A stretch of 64,000 nucleotides of DNA, from assembly GCA_035353615.1 (NCBI GenBank), contig DAOPZY010000001.1:1-64000 (forward strand), written 5' to 3'. Made by a program: the position numbers and the translations under genes. Source of the stretch: CAXXOK01 sp035353615 (GTDB taxonomy: Bacteria; Bacillota; Clostridia; Christensenellales; Aristaeellaceae). The notes under the pieces were generated by a model. The model had not been told where the DNA came from. It did no database searches and saw nothing but the letters and a program-made list of their open reading frames with translations. Of the stretch, positions 34,137-42,076 are shown piece after piece. Each line of letters begins with the position of its first letter. Within the stretch, counting starts at the first letter, position 1.

Positions 34137-35603
34137 TCAACCGCCGAAACGTTCCTCCATAACCGCACGGATTCCTTTCTGCCGGATCGCCTCCAGCGCG
34201 TCGCTCACGGCTGTCTGCAAACCGGGTATCTCCGTTAAATCCTGCCCGAAAAAGTCTGTGCGGGTCATGAATGCCTTTGTCAGGGCCGCAGCGGGCAGGG
34301 ATCCGTTTTCAGCAAAGAAAGTAAGCACCGCTTCATCGTCATGCAAAAGATAGGGTTTGCCCTCCCTCCGGCATTCCAACCCGCCCTCTTTCAGTTCGCC
34401 ACCCTGATACAGCGCCATAAGCGCCGCGAGTGAAAACGTCAGGCGCGGAGGCAGCTCTCCCTTCATCTCCACAAAGCCAAGCACGCTTGGCAGGCAGCGC
34501 GCGCGCCATTTGGATACGGAATTGAGGCAGATGGACAGCAGCGCGTGTTTGATAAACGGATTCTCGAACCGGCTGGTAACCGCTTGGGCAAATTGCAGCA
34601 AGTCCTCCTTGGGCAGGGTCAGGGTCGGGATCACCTCATCGTACAGCGTATCCTGCATGAAGCGCTTCACCAGCGGATCGTGCATCGCCTCCAGCACAAT
34701 ATCGTGCCCGCACAGGAAAGCCACCGGCACAAAGGACGTGTGCGCGCCGTTCAGGATGCGCACCTTGCGCTGCTTATAGGGTTTTTGGTTATCGGTAAAC
34801 AGCACCGGCAGGCCGCATTGGGGCAGGGGCAGATCGGCGCTGATATCCTTACGGGATTCGATCACCCACAGGCCGAAAGGCTCGGCGGTATCCAGCAGCC
34901 GATCCTCATAGCCCAGCTTTTGCCAGATGGCTTCCGCCTCGTCGCGCGGGTATCCGGTCACAATCCGGTCCACAAGGGTAGAAGTGAACACGCACGCATC
35001 GTCCAGCCAACGCTCAAAACGTTCGCCCAGCTTCCAGTGGCGGGACAGCGCCTTCACGCAGCGTTCCAGCTGAATCCCGTTATCGTCGATCAGTTCCACC
35101 GGCAGGATGATGATTCCCTTATCCGGCGCGTAATCAAACGCCAGCGCGCGTTCGTACAGCAGTTTGGTCAGCTTGCCCGGGTAGGTGTTAGGCGGCGTTA
35201 ACTCAAGCTGATCGGCCGTGTCCAGCACAATGCCTGCCTCGGTGGTGTTGCTGACGATCAGTCTGAGCGTATCCAGCTTTGCGAAGGCGGCATACTTTTC
35301 ATACTCGGCATAGGCGTCCACCGCGTCGCTCACGCTGGTGACCAGGCGGCTTTTTTCGACCCGCTGCCCGTTCTCCATGCCGCGCAGCAACACCGTGTAA
35401 CGGCAGTCCTGCTCATGAAAAACATCCAGCGAGCCAAAGGGTATGGGCTTGACCAGCACAATGCTCCCGTTGAACCACCCCTGCTCGTTTGCGATATCCA
35501 GCATATAATCCACAAACGCCCTTAAAAAGTTACCCTCGCCAAATTGAAGCACTTTCACAGGCCGCATGGGCGCATCCTGAACCTTTGCCGTTAATTTTTC
35601 CAC
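34137..35603 (-). CDS. uxaB: Tagaturonate reductase (altronate oxidoreductase)
   Basis: A 488-residue polyol-specific long-chain dehydrogenase of the UxaB kind. The N-terminal Rossmann part includes VLQFGEGNFLRAFVDYML, and IVSNTTEAGI follows. The C-terminal domain carries RILNGAHTS with catalytic Asn/His positions and the preceding QRKV. It interconverts D-tagaturonate and D-altronate in galacturonate breakdown. The start is GTG at 35603, 6 nt after GGGGGGAG; upstream in-frame ATGs lack sites. No uxaC or uxaA is in the window. Confidence 0.9.
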   Translation of the reverse strand: MEKLTAKVQDAPMRPVKVLQFGEGNFLRAFVDYMLDIANEQGWFNGSIVLVKPIPFGSLDVFHEQDCRYTVLLRGMENGQRVEKSRLVTSVSDAVDAYAEYEKYAAFAKLDTLRLIVSNTTEAGIVLDTADQLELTPPNTYPGKLTKLLYERALAFDYAPDKGIIILPVELIDDNGIQLERCVKALSRHWKLGERFERWLDDACVFTSTLVDRIVTGYPRDEAEAIWQKLGYEDRLLDTAEPFGLWVIESRKDISADLPLPQCGLPVLFTDNQKPYKQRKVRILNGAHTSFVPVAFLCGHDIVLEAMHDPLVKRFMQDTLYDEVIPTLTLPKEDLLQFAQAVTSRFENPFIKHALLSICLNSVSKWRARCLPSVLGFVEMKGELPPRLTFSLAALMALYQGGELKEGGLECRREGKPYLLHDDEAVLTFFAENGSLPAAALTKAFMTRTDFFGQDLTEIPGLQTAVSDALEAIRQKGIRAVMEERFGG

Positions 35604-35622
35604 GGTTACTCCCCCCATGATG

Positions 35623-35637
35623 CAACGCAAAGCGTTG
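35623..35637. promoter_or_regulatory. Dyad in the uxaB leader
   Basis: CAACGC-AAA-GCGTTG is a perfect 6-3-6 inverted repeat 20 nt before the uxaB start. It could be an operator or a leader hairpin. It does not match the cre site at 32868. Confidence 0.4.
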
Positions 35638-35776
35638 ATTTTCAGCTATGTAAATAATTACACCGTCTATGGGTATTCTACCGCAACTTAACCCGTTCGT
35701 CAATCCGTCGCGCGCATCCTTTTCAAAGCGCTCGCCTCCAGAAAGCCGCTCCTGCTATCCACTGATCGTGAATCTG

Positions 35777-35805
35777 TTTGCATTTTCAAAGATTTTGGAT
35801 ATAAT
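35777..35805 (+). promoter_or_regulatory. Promoter of the LacI regulator gene
   Basis: -35 TTTGCA (35777-35782), 17-nt spacer, -10 TATAAT (35800-35805). ATGAAAACGTACAACT at 35804-35819 is a degenerate cre-like half site (14 of 16 consensus positions) just after the -10. Confidence 0.6.
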
Positions 35806-35854
35806 GAAAACGTACAACTTATGCGTAAGCATTTACAACGGGTAAGAGGTTTTT

Positions 35855-36862
35855 ATGAACATCTATGACATCTCAGAAAAAGCCGGCGTATCGATTGCCA
35901 CGGTTTCCCGGGTGCTCAACGGGAGCACCCGCGTAAGTCCCAAAACGAGGGAGCATGTGCTCGCCGTGATGGCGGAGCAGGGCTATATCCCCAATGCCTT
36001 CGCGCGCGGGCTGGGCCTGAAAAGCATGAAAACCATCGGCCTGCTGTGCCCCAACGCAAGTGATGAATATCTGTCGCAGGCGTTGAATTACTTAGAGCGC
36101 ACTTTTCGGCAGCACGGCTATAACAGCCTGCTTTCCTGCACCGGCAAGGCGCTGGCCGACCGGCAGAAGGGCGTGGAGCTGCTCATCAGCAAGCATGTGG
36201 ACGGCATTGTGCTGCTCGGCTCCACCTTTGTGGAAGAAACCGAGGAGGGCAACGAGTATTTGCGAAGCGCGGCCAAGCGCCTGCCGCTGGTGCTGCTGAA
36301 CGCCTCGTACCCCTGCGACAACATCTTCTGCGTGCTTTGCGACGATTACCGCGCCACCATGGAGGCCACGCAATACCTGATTGACAGGGGCCGCCGCAAT
36401 ATCCTGTACCTGTACCACAGCCGAAATTACAGCGGGCAGAAAAAGCTGGCCGGATACCGGGCCGGTCTGGAAAGCCGAGGCATGCCGGCGCGGGACGAGC
36501 TGATCCATTTTTTTACCGAGGATAAGATGAGCGTGCCTGATGTTCGGGATTACATCCTGAGCATCGCGGAGCGCGGTTTGCAGTTTGACGCGGTGCTCAC
36601 CTCAGAAGATGTGCTCAGCGTCGGCGCGGCCAAGTATGCGCGCGTGGTGCGCCGGAACGTTCCGCAAAGCCTGTCCATCATCGGCTACAACAATTCCAGC
36701 TTCTGCCTTTGCTGTGAGCCGGAACTGACCAGTGTGGACAACAAGCTGGAAGCGCTGTGCACCCAGTGCGTGAACACCCTGCTCACCGTGCTTTCCGGTC
36801 AGGACGCGCCTCAAAAAACCGTCTATACCGCCGAGCTGGTATGCCGGGGAAGCACGCTGTAA
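35855..36862 (+). CDS. LacI family transcriptional regulator
   Basis: A 335-residue regulator. The N-terminal HTH is IYDISEKAGVSIATVSRVLN with the hinge near 45-60. The type-1 ligand-binding domain follows (KTIGLLCPNASDEYLSQAL...FDAVLTSEDVLSVGAA...SIIGYNNS). It is divergent from uxaB and next to the kdu/kdg genes, so it likely represses uronate use and responds to KDG, KDPG or an aldonate. It resembles KdgR-type repressors by context only. Confidence 0.9.
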   Translation: MNIYDISEKAGVSIATVSRVLNGSTRVSPKTREHVLAVMAEQGYIPNAFARGLGLKSMKTIGLLCPNASDEYLSQALNYLERTFRQHGYNSLLSCTGKALADRQKGVELLISKHVDGIVLLGSTFVEETEEGNEYLRSAAKRLPLVLLNASYPCDNIFCVLCDDYRATMEATQYLIDRGRRNILYLYHSRNYSGQKKLAGYRAGLESRGMPARDELIHFFTEDKMSVPDVRDYILSIAERGLQFDAVLTSEDVLSVGAAKYARVVRRNVPQSLSIIGYNNSSFCLCCEPELTSVDNKLEALCTQCVNTLLTVLSGQDAPQKTVYTAELVCRGSTL

Positions 36863-36942
36863 CCCACCGGCACCCGCTGATTCGCAGCCAACCGGCTTGC
36901 GCGCTACCTTGTGCCCGGGAAGCGCGCTGTAACCCATCGGCA
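36842..36942 (+). repeat. Imperfect direct repeat of the LacI gene 3' end
   Basis: The 31 bases at 36842-36872, which span the stop codon, recur at 36912-36942 with three mismatches, a period of exactly 70. This suggests a local duplication of the gene end. Confidence 0.7.
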
Positions 36943-37040
36943 GGCAAAATAACCGCAACCAGCAGGCATTGGCTTGTATTGCCAAGCAGCATGCTCCCCC
37001 ACAGCGCCCACAACCCCATGGGAGGGGGAATAAGGGGAAG

Positions 37041-37097
37041 CGGAGCACAGCTTCACGCAGGCGTTGGCGCCCAAGCCAACGCCTGTTGCTGTGTCCG
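37041..37097. repeat. Compound intergenic hairpin
   Basis: An 11-bp perfect stem CAGGCGTTGGC/GCCAACGCCTG (37058-37085) is extended outward by CACAGC/GCTGTG and CGGA/TCCG. The total structure spans about 57 nt, without a T-run. It may end the LacI transcript or be an extragenic repeat. Confidence 0.5.
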
Positions 37098-37254
37098 GTT
37101 TCATAAACGTGACCGGCGGGTTTCCCAAGGCGAAACAAACTGAGCGTTTGGGATGCGCCCAATCCAACGGATTGCGTCGGCGCTCTTTTGCGTCGGGTTC
37201 CGTTGCCTGCGGCTTGGTCGGCTTTATTTTGCTCCCATAACCGTGGAAAAGCAC

Positions 37255-37284
37255 TTGACAGACCCCTTCCGCCTGTCGTACAAT
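37255..37284 (+). promoter_or_regulatory. Promoter of thiT
   Basis: -35 TTGACA (37255-37260), 18-nt spacer, -10 TACAAT (37279-37284), 18 nt before the riboswitch aptamer. Confidence 0.8.
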
Positions 37285-37301
37285 ACACCCGCGCAAGAGC
37301 G

Positions 37302-37387
37302 CAAGGGGTGCTGACATCCGTCGGCTGAGATCGGGCAAACGCCCGGGACCCTAGAACCTGATCCGGGTAATGCCGGCGTAGGAATCA
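37302..37387 (+). ncRNA. TPP riboswitch (THI element)
   Basis: All core blocks of the thiamin pyrophosphate aptamer are present in order: AAGGGGTGC, GGCTGAGA, GGGACCC, GAACCTGATCCGGGTAATGC and GCGTAGGAA. It sits between promoter and terminator, upstream of a thiamin transporter, so ligand binding should favour termination. Confidence 0.97.
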
Positions 37388-37408
37388 ACGGAATAGCTCC
37401 TTTGATAA

Positions 37409-37446
37409 CCGCGTTGCACTACCCGCAACGGCGGGCATTTTTATTT
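37409..37446 (+). terminator. Riboswitch expression-platform terminator
   Basis: Stem CCGCGTTGC/GCAACGGCGG with one bulge, followed by GCATTTTTATTTT, between the TPP aptamer and thiT. Confidence 0.85.
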
Positions 37447-37462
37447 TCAAAGGAGGGCTACC

Positions 37463-38068
37463 ATGAGTTATCAACTGAAGCGCCTGACCGAGAGCGCCAT
37501 CCTGCTGGCCATCGCAACCGTGCTGAGCCTGTTTCAATTCAGCGGGCCTTGGGTGTTGGGGGGCAGCATCACCGTGTGCAGCATGCTGCCCATCGTGATG
37601 ATCGCCAACCGTTACGGCACCCGTTGGGGTTTGTTTTCTGCGCTGACGTACAGCCTGCTTCAACTGGTGTTGGGGCTGAACAACGTTCGCTATGCGCCGG
37701 ACGCACTGACCGCCGTGGCCATTATCGCGCTGGATTATATTCTCGCCTTCACCGTGCTCGGTTTCTCCGCCAGCCTGAACGGCCTGTTTAAAAATCGCCG
37801 TCTGGCGATTGTTGTGGGCATTGCGGTCACCTTCTTCGCGCGGTTTCTTTGTCACTTTGTCAGCGGCGTGCTCGTTTGGGAAGTACTTTGGCCCAACGCG
37901 CTGGGTTGGGCGCCCGTTGTGTGGTCGCTGGCCTATAACGGCTCCTATATGCTGCCGGAAATCCTCATCACCGGCACCGCCGCGTTTCTGCTGTATCGCC
38001 CGCTTGAAAAATACTGGCTGGGCGAGGACCTTCAAAAGCCTAAAAAGGTAACATCCGCACAGGCCTAA
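37463..38068 (+). CDS. thiT: Thiamin ECF transporter S component
   Basis: A 201-residue membrane protein with six helices. Thiamin-site features of ThiT are visible: GPWVLGGSITVCSMLPI, RYGTRWGLF, and the FFARFLCHFVSGVLVWEVLW segment with aromatic residues. It binds thiamin for import with the ECF module encoded elsewhere. AAAGGAGGG precedes the ATG. The TPP riboswitch and terminator directly upstream confirm the substrate class. Confidence 0.95.
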   Translation: MSYQLKRLTESAILLAIATVLSLFQFSGPWVLGGSITVCSMLPIVMIANRYGTRWGLFSALTYSLLQLVLGLNNVRYAPDALTAVAIIALDYILAFTVLGFSASLNGLFKNRRLAIVVGIAVTFFARFLCHFVSGVLVWEVLWPNALGWAPVVWSLAYNGSYMLPEILITGTAAFLLYRPLEKYWLGEDLQKPKKVTSAQA

Positions 38069-38239
38069 CATCGCCGCCTGCCGAGCAACGCGCTTTCCGG
38101 GGCCGCCTTGAACAGAACCACCCGCCGGTTGGGAGAGCTTCCGAGCCATTGACCAGCCGATGAGGGCCAGAAGCCGCGCCACAGGGCGTGTCCGTCACAC
38201 GAACACTTGCGTTGAATGTATTTCCCCTATAACATTCTG

Positions 38240-38269
38240 CCGCGGAAGCATACGCTTTCGCGGTTTTTT
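38240..38269 (+). terminator. thiT terminator
   Basis: A 10-bp stem CCGCGGAAGC/GCTTTCGCGG with loop ATAC and six T. The 170 bp between the thiT stop and this hairpin show no gene. Confidence 0.9.
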
Positions 38270-38287
38270 AGGACACTACGGCGCGTT

Positions 38288-38304
38288 TGTCCCGTTTTGG
38301 GACA
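38288..38304. promoter_or_regulatory. Operator-like dyad upstream of radical SAM gene
   Basis: TGTCCC-GTTTT-GGGACA is a perfect 6-5-6 inverted repeat; a further TTGGGACG follows at about 38326-38333. It could bind the TetR regulator encoded at the end of this operon. Confidence 0.45.
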
Positions 38305-38350
38305 CCCATGCGGTTCCGTTTCCATTTGGGACGAAAAATCCCAGCTGGCC

Positions 38351-38383
38351 ATGACTTTCCACCTCCCAAAGCCTATACTTTGG
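38351..38383 (+). promoter_or_regulatory. Promoter with overlapping dyad of the radical SAM operon
   Basis: -35 ATGACT (38351-38356), 17-nt spacer, -10 TATACT (38374-38379). The -10 lies inside a perfect inverted repeat CCAAAG-N6-CTTTGG (38366-38383), a good place for a repressor. Confidence 0.55.
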
Positions 38384-38408
38384 ATATCAGAAACAGGGGG
38401 CGGTCAGA

Positions 38409-39854
38409 ATGGCAAAAACAATCGCCGAATGCGCAAAGGCGTTCGCGGTGCGGCGCGTGTTGCGCTATGTGGACAAGGATTTCGATCACAACGGAACCAA
38501 GGTGCTCAATTGGCTGATCCGCCACGACTGGGGCGAGGGGGTCAAGCATGAAGCGCAACTGGTGAAGGACGCGCTCAGCGACCCCGGCAACAACTGGTCC
38601 AAGCTGGCCAGAAGCCTGTGGACCGATATTGATAACGGGCAACGGATGCGCCTGTTTGAGAATTTCGTGATCCACGCCAGCATGATCGGCACGCCCCGCC
38701 AGCGTAAAAACAGCGAAAAATACAACTGCAACATCCCGTGGGCGGTGCTCATGGACCCCACCAGCGCCTGTAACCTCCACTGCACCGGCTGTTGGGCGGC
38801 CGAATACGGCGACAAGCTCAACATGAGTTTGGAGCAGCTGGACAGCATCGTGCGCCAGGCCAAGGAATTGGGCACATATTTCTTCATTTATTCAGGCGGC
38901 GAACCGCTTGTGCGCAAGAAAGATATCATCACCCTGTGCGAACGGCACCCGGATTGTGCGTTTCTCGCTTTCACCAACGGCACGCTGATCGACAACGCCT
39001 TTGCCGACGAGATGCTGCGCGTGAAAAACTTTGTGCCGGCCCTCAGCGTCGAAGGGTTTGAAGAAGCCACCGACAGCCGGCGCGGGCCGGGCACATACCG
39101 CAAAGTGGTACAGGCCATGGAAATTCTTCAAAATCACAAGCTTGCCTTCGGGGTCAGCTGTTGCTACACCGCCCATAACGCGGAGGTGATCGGCAGCGAG
39201 GCATACTTTGACGAGATCATCCACCTGGGCGCAAAGTTCATGTGGCTGTTTACCTACATGCCCGTAGGGCAGGACGCGGTGCCCGAATTGCTGGTCAGCC
39301 CAGAGCAGCGCGCCTTCATGTACCGGCAGGTGCGCGCGTTCCGGGCCTCCAAGGCGATTTTCACCATGGATTTCTGGAACGACGGCGAGTATGCCGACGG
39401 CTGTATCGCCGGCGGTCGGCGGTACCTGCACATCAACGCCAACGGCGATATCGAGCCTTGCGCGTTTGTGCATTACAGCGACAGCAACATCCGGCAGAAA
39501 ACCCTGCTGGAAGCCTACCGCAGCCCGCTTTTCATGCAGTACCACGACCGTCAGCCCTTTAACGACAACATGCTGCGCCCCTGCCCGGTGTTGGATAACT
39601 ACGGCGTGCTGGCCGAGATGGTCGATCAGAGCGGCGCACAGTCCACCGACATGCAGCACCCTGAGGATGCGCATACCCTGTGCGATAAGTGCCGCAACGC
39701 CGCGGAATGCTGGGCGCCCGCCGCAGACGCACTGTGGACGGCCAGCGCCGGCCCCGCCAATTGGGAAAAGAAGAAAATCCGCAATGCCCAGTTGCAGCGC
39801 AAGTATGCCCGTGAAGCCCACGCGCCCGTGGGCGAGGTTCGTTCCACCCTCTAA
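38409..39854 (+). CDS. Radical SAM protein of unknown function
   Basis: A 481-residue protein. Residues about 1-105 are a helical N-terminal region. The radical SAM core begins with C121, C125 and C128 (CNLHCTGC), followed by YSGGEPL for SAM binding. A C-terminal Cys-rich region (CIAGG, EPCAFVH, RPCP, CDKCRNAAEC) could hold further Fe-S clusters as in SPASM/twitch proteins. The start follows CAGGGGGCGG. It is first in a three-gene set with a cluster-less paralogue and a TetR regulator. The reaction and substrate are unknown; no RiPP precursor was found nearby. Confidence 0.85.
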   Translation: MAKTIAECAKAFAVRRVLRYVDKDFDHNGTKVLNWLIRHDWGEGVKHEAQLVKDALSDPGNNWSKLARSLWTDIDNGQRMRLFENFVIHASMIGTPRQRKNSEKYNCNIPWAVLMDPTSACNLHCTGCWAAEYGDKLNMSLEQLDSIVRQAKELGTYFFIYSGGEPLVRKKDIITLCERHPDCAFLAFTNGTLIDNAFADEMLRVKNFVPALSVEGFEEATDSRRGPGTYRKVVQAMEILQNHKLAFGVSCCYTAHNAEVIGSEAYFDEIIHLGAKFMWLFTYMPVGQDAVPELLVSPEQRAFMYRQVRAFRASKAIFTMDFWNDGEYADGCIAGGRRYLHINANGDIEPCAFVHYSDSNIRQKTLLEAYRSPLFMQYHDRQPFNDNMLRPCPVLDNYGVLAEMVDQSGAQSTDMQHPEDAHTLCDKCRNAAECWAPAADALWTASAGPANWEKKKIRNAQLQRKYAREAHAPVGEVRSTL

Positions 39855-40041
39855 AGCGCGTACCGCAGCGCGCGATCGCGGCCCCGCCGGGCATATGCCG
39901 ATCGCGCGCTATCTCCGTTGGCGGCATCTGGCAAAACGTGTCTGGTAACATGCGCGCCTGCGGCAAGTTGCACCGTCAGGCCGACCCTTGCGGGGTTTCT
40001 GTTTTTGGAGTATGATGGTTCTATTCGCTGGAGGTCATGTT

Positions 40042-41067
40042 ATGGACAACCAACCCGTCATTAAAGCGGCGATCCAAAGCGCCGTAAGCAAGGGAATCCG
40101 CGATATACGGCGCGATCCCAACCGCAGCATTCGCAAGCTGGTCGATTTGGGCATGCAGTTTGGCAAAGGGCGCAATCAAAAGAGTTTTTTTACCGACGCG
40201 CAAAGCGTGCTGAAGAACAGCAACAGCGTCTATTACGCGTTGGTCACGTCGCTGATCCGTAACGTGGACCCCCAAACGCTGGAAACTTTCGGCATCAATA
40301 TCGGCTACATGAGCTGGACCATGGGCGCGAAAATGATCCGCGCCTATGAGAAGGAACGCGGCGTGAACGTTCCGTGGGCCATTCTTTTACGCTGTAACAT
40401 GCCCGCGGCTAAGCCGCTTGATCTGTCCCGCCTTGTGGCCGAGGGGCAGGCGCTGGGTATCTTCGCATACTTTTTATTTGTCGGCAGTCAAACGGAACGA
40501 CTTGCGGATATGCTCGCAACAGTCGCGCAATGCCATACCTGCGCTTTTTTCCTGATGGCGGAGGACGCCGCGACCAACGCCCGGCTGGCCGAGCTGGATA
40601 TGGCGCTGCCAAACGCCATGTTTCTGCCAAGGGGCGGCGCTCCGGAATACCCCGATACGGCGGATACGCTTTGCCGCAAAAAAAGAATTTTCAGCCTTAA
40701 CTGTGAATACAGCGCCGCCAATGCGGATTGGCTTTTATCGGAGCCTTTTCTGAAAAGCGTGGTCGAGCGGGACTATCCTTTCCTCATTTTAACCCCCGCG
40801 GATACTTGCGACCCCGAAACGCGGGCGCGCGTCGGCGCGGAAGTGATCGCCCTCCGGGCCGCCGGCCGTTATCCCCTGTACCCCATCGACCTGTACGCGG
40901 ATGTTCAGAGGGTCGATCACATCATATCGGACGAAAGCTGTATGCTGATGCTCGGCGCGGACGGCTTGCCGATCTACCCCGCCGGCATCGGCCAATCCTA
41001 CGGCGCCGAGCTGTCCCTGGAAGCGTTGATTCGCCTGAGCATGCCCAGTGTCCGTCGCCATCGCTAG
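40042..41067 (+). CDS. Degenerate radical SAM paralogue without cluster cysteines
   Basis: A 341-residue protein that aligns by eye with its upstream neighbour. VNVPWAILLRCNMPAAKPLDL replaces the neighbour's IPWAVLMDPTSACNLHC region, and the following QALGIFAYFLFVGS, CAFFLMAED and AMFLPRGG segments track its core. The CxxxCxxC motif is gone, so [4Fe-4S]/SAM chemistry is not expected. The start is the ATG at 40042 after GGAGG. It may be an inactive partner subunit or a substrate-binding homologue. Its stop is 14 bp before the TetR gene. Confidence 0.75.
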   Translation: MDNQPVIKAAIQSAVSKGIRDIRRDPNRSIRKLVDLGMQFGKGRNQKSFFTDAQSVLKNSNSVYYALVTSLIRNVDPQTLETFGINIGYMSWTMGAKMIRAYEKERGVNVPWAILLRCNMPAAKPLDLSRLVAEGQALGIFAYFLFVGSQTERLADMLATVAQCHTCAFFLMAEDAATNARLAELDMALPNAMFLPRGGAPEYPDTADTLCRKKRIFSLNCEYSAANADWLLSEPFLKSVVERDYPFLILTPADTCDPETRARVGAEVIALRAAGRYPLYPIDLYADVQRVDHIISDESCMLMLGADGLPIYPAGIGQSYGAELSLEALIRLSMPSVRRHR

Positions 41068-41081
41068 CGGAGGTGTGCGCG

Positions 41082-41624
41082 ATGCCCGAAGCCAATATCA
41101 CCAAGCGCGCGCTGAGCGCCTCCCTGAAAACACTGATGCAGACGCGCCCATTTCACAAAATCAGCGTGGGCGATATTTGCGAGCAGTGCGGCATGCACCG
41201 TAAAAGCTTCTATTATCATTTTCAGGATAAGTACGATCTGCTCAACTGGGTGTTTTACAGCGAATTTTTGCAGCTGCTGGACAGCAACGCCGAAGCCGAC
41301 GTATGGGCGTACCTGCGCCGAGTGTGCGAGTACTTCGCCGAAAACCGCGCCTTTTATATCAACGCCTTTGCGATTGAGGGCCAGAACGCGTTTGCAGACA
41401 CGTTCAACGAAACGTTGGAAGCGATTCTGAGCGCCTACCTGCATCAGGAAATCCGCGATGAGGAGTTCCGGGAGTTTTTCTGTGATTTTTACAGCGACGC
41501 ATTCCGATGCTCGATTGTGCGCTGGCTGCACAGCGGCAAAGCCATGAGCGCGGACGCTTTTGTGAACCTGTGCCGTCGCACAGTCGATAGCGCCACAGAG
41601 AAATCAAGAGACAGCAGGGCATAG
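41082..41624 (+). CDS. TetR/AcrR family regulator
   Basis: A 180-residue protein with HTH at about residues 8-52 (FHKISVGDICEQCGMHRKSFYYHF) and a helical C-terminal half like the DhaS/TetR_C_8 group (EGQNAFADTFNETLE). The ATG at 41082 follows GGAGG at 8 nt. It is the third gene of the radical SAM set and probably controls the promoter at 38351, which has two strong dyads. Ligand unknown. Confidence 0.88.
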   Translation: MPEANITKRALSASLKTLMQTRPFHKISVGDICEQCGMHRKSFYYHFQDKYDLLNWVFYSEFLQLLDSNAEADVWAYLRRVCEYFAENRAFYINAFAIEGQNAFADTFNETLEAILSAYLHQEIRDEEFREFFCDFYSDAFRCSIVRWLHSGKAMSADAFVNLCRRTVDSATEKSRDSRA

Positions 41625-41698
41625 GCAGTCGGCATAACACCGTCAGAAAAAGCCATTGCAGCGGCGATACCGGGACAAGGGAACGCCCTTCTTTGGGT

Positions 41699-41745
41699 GC
41701 GGGGGGTGAATCCCCTGCCGGGGTTTGGAATGGAACCCAAATCCG
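41699..41745. repeat. Extragenic hairpin repeat unit
   Basis: A short hairpin GGGG-TGAA-TCCCC is followed by tgccGGGGTTTGGAATGGAACCC. It has the same order and spacing of elements as the stretches near 7087 and 7302. No gene is seen between the TetR stop and the citrate synthase gene (41625-42076). Confidence 0.5.
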
Positions 41746-41836
41746 GATGCCAAAGCCAATCCATTAAAACGAGCGAACAGCCCGCAGGGCAATGGGGCAA
41801 ATGAAGCAACCCACATGCCGCAACTTTTGCCACCCG

Positions 41837-41894
41837 AAACCTCCTTTGCCCGGCTCGCGGCGCATCTGCCGCTGCCGTTGCGCAAAGGAGGTTT
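41837..41894. terminator. Long hairpin with 13-bp perfect stem
   Basis: AAACCTCCTTTGC (41837-41849) pairs perfectly with GCAAAGGAGGTTT (41882-41894) around a 32-nt GC-rich loop, followed by a short T tract. It probably ends the TetR-side transcript. The arms contain an anti-Shine-Dalgarno/Shine-Dalgarno pair. Confidence 0.55.
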
Positions 41895-41920
41895 TCTGCC
41901 TGCCATTCCGCATTGTACAC

Positions 41921-41966
41921 AAAAAAAGGCGGGTTGGGCGGCGCGTGCGCCTTCCCAATCCCGCCT
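41921..41966 (-). terminator. Citrate synthase terminator
   Basis: On the minus strand a stem AGGCGGGATTGGG/CCCAACCCGCCT (one bulge) is followed by seven T. It lies about 110 nt after the citrate synthase stop. Confidence 0.8.
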
Positions 41967-42076
41967 GTTTGGATATGCCATTGAGTCCCCGCTGGAAAAT
42001 TGACGGCTTGGCAACCGCCCGGTTCACTTTGGCAATGCGGCATTGTGGAATTGCGGAATTTTGCGGCGTTCCGTGT

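Noticed and set aside
38409..41624. RiPP biosynthesis cluster around the radical SAM gene
   Set aside because: No short precursor frame with a ribosome site, protease or exporter gene was seen within several kb, so a RiPP role is not supported.
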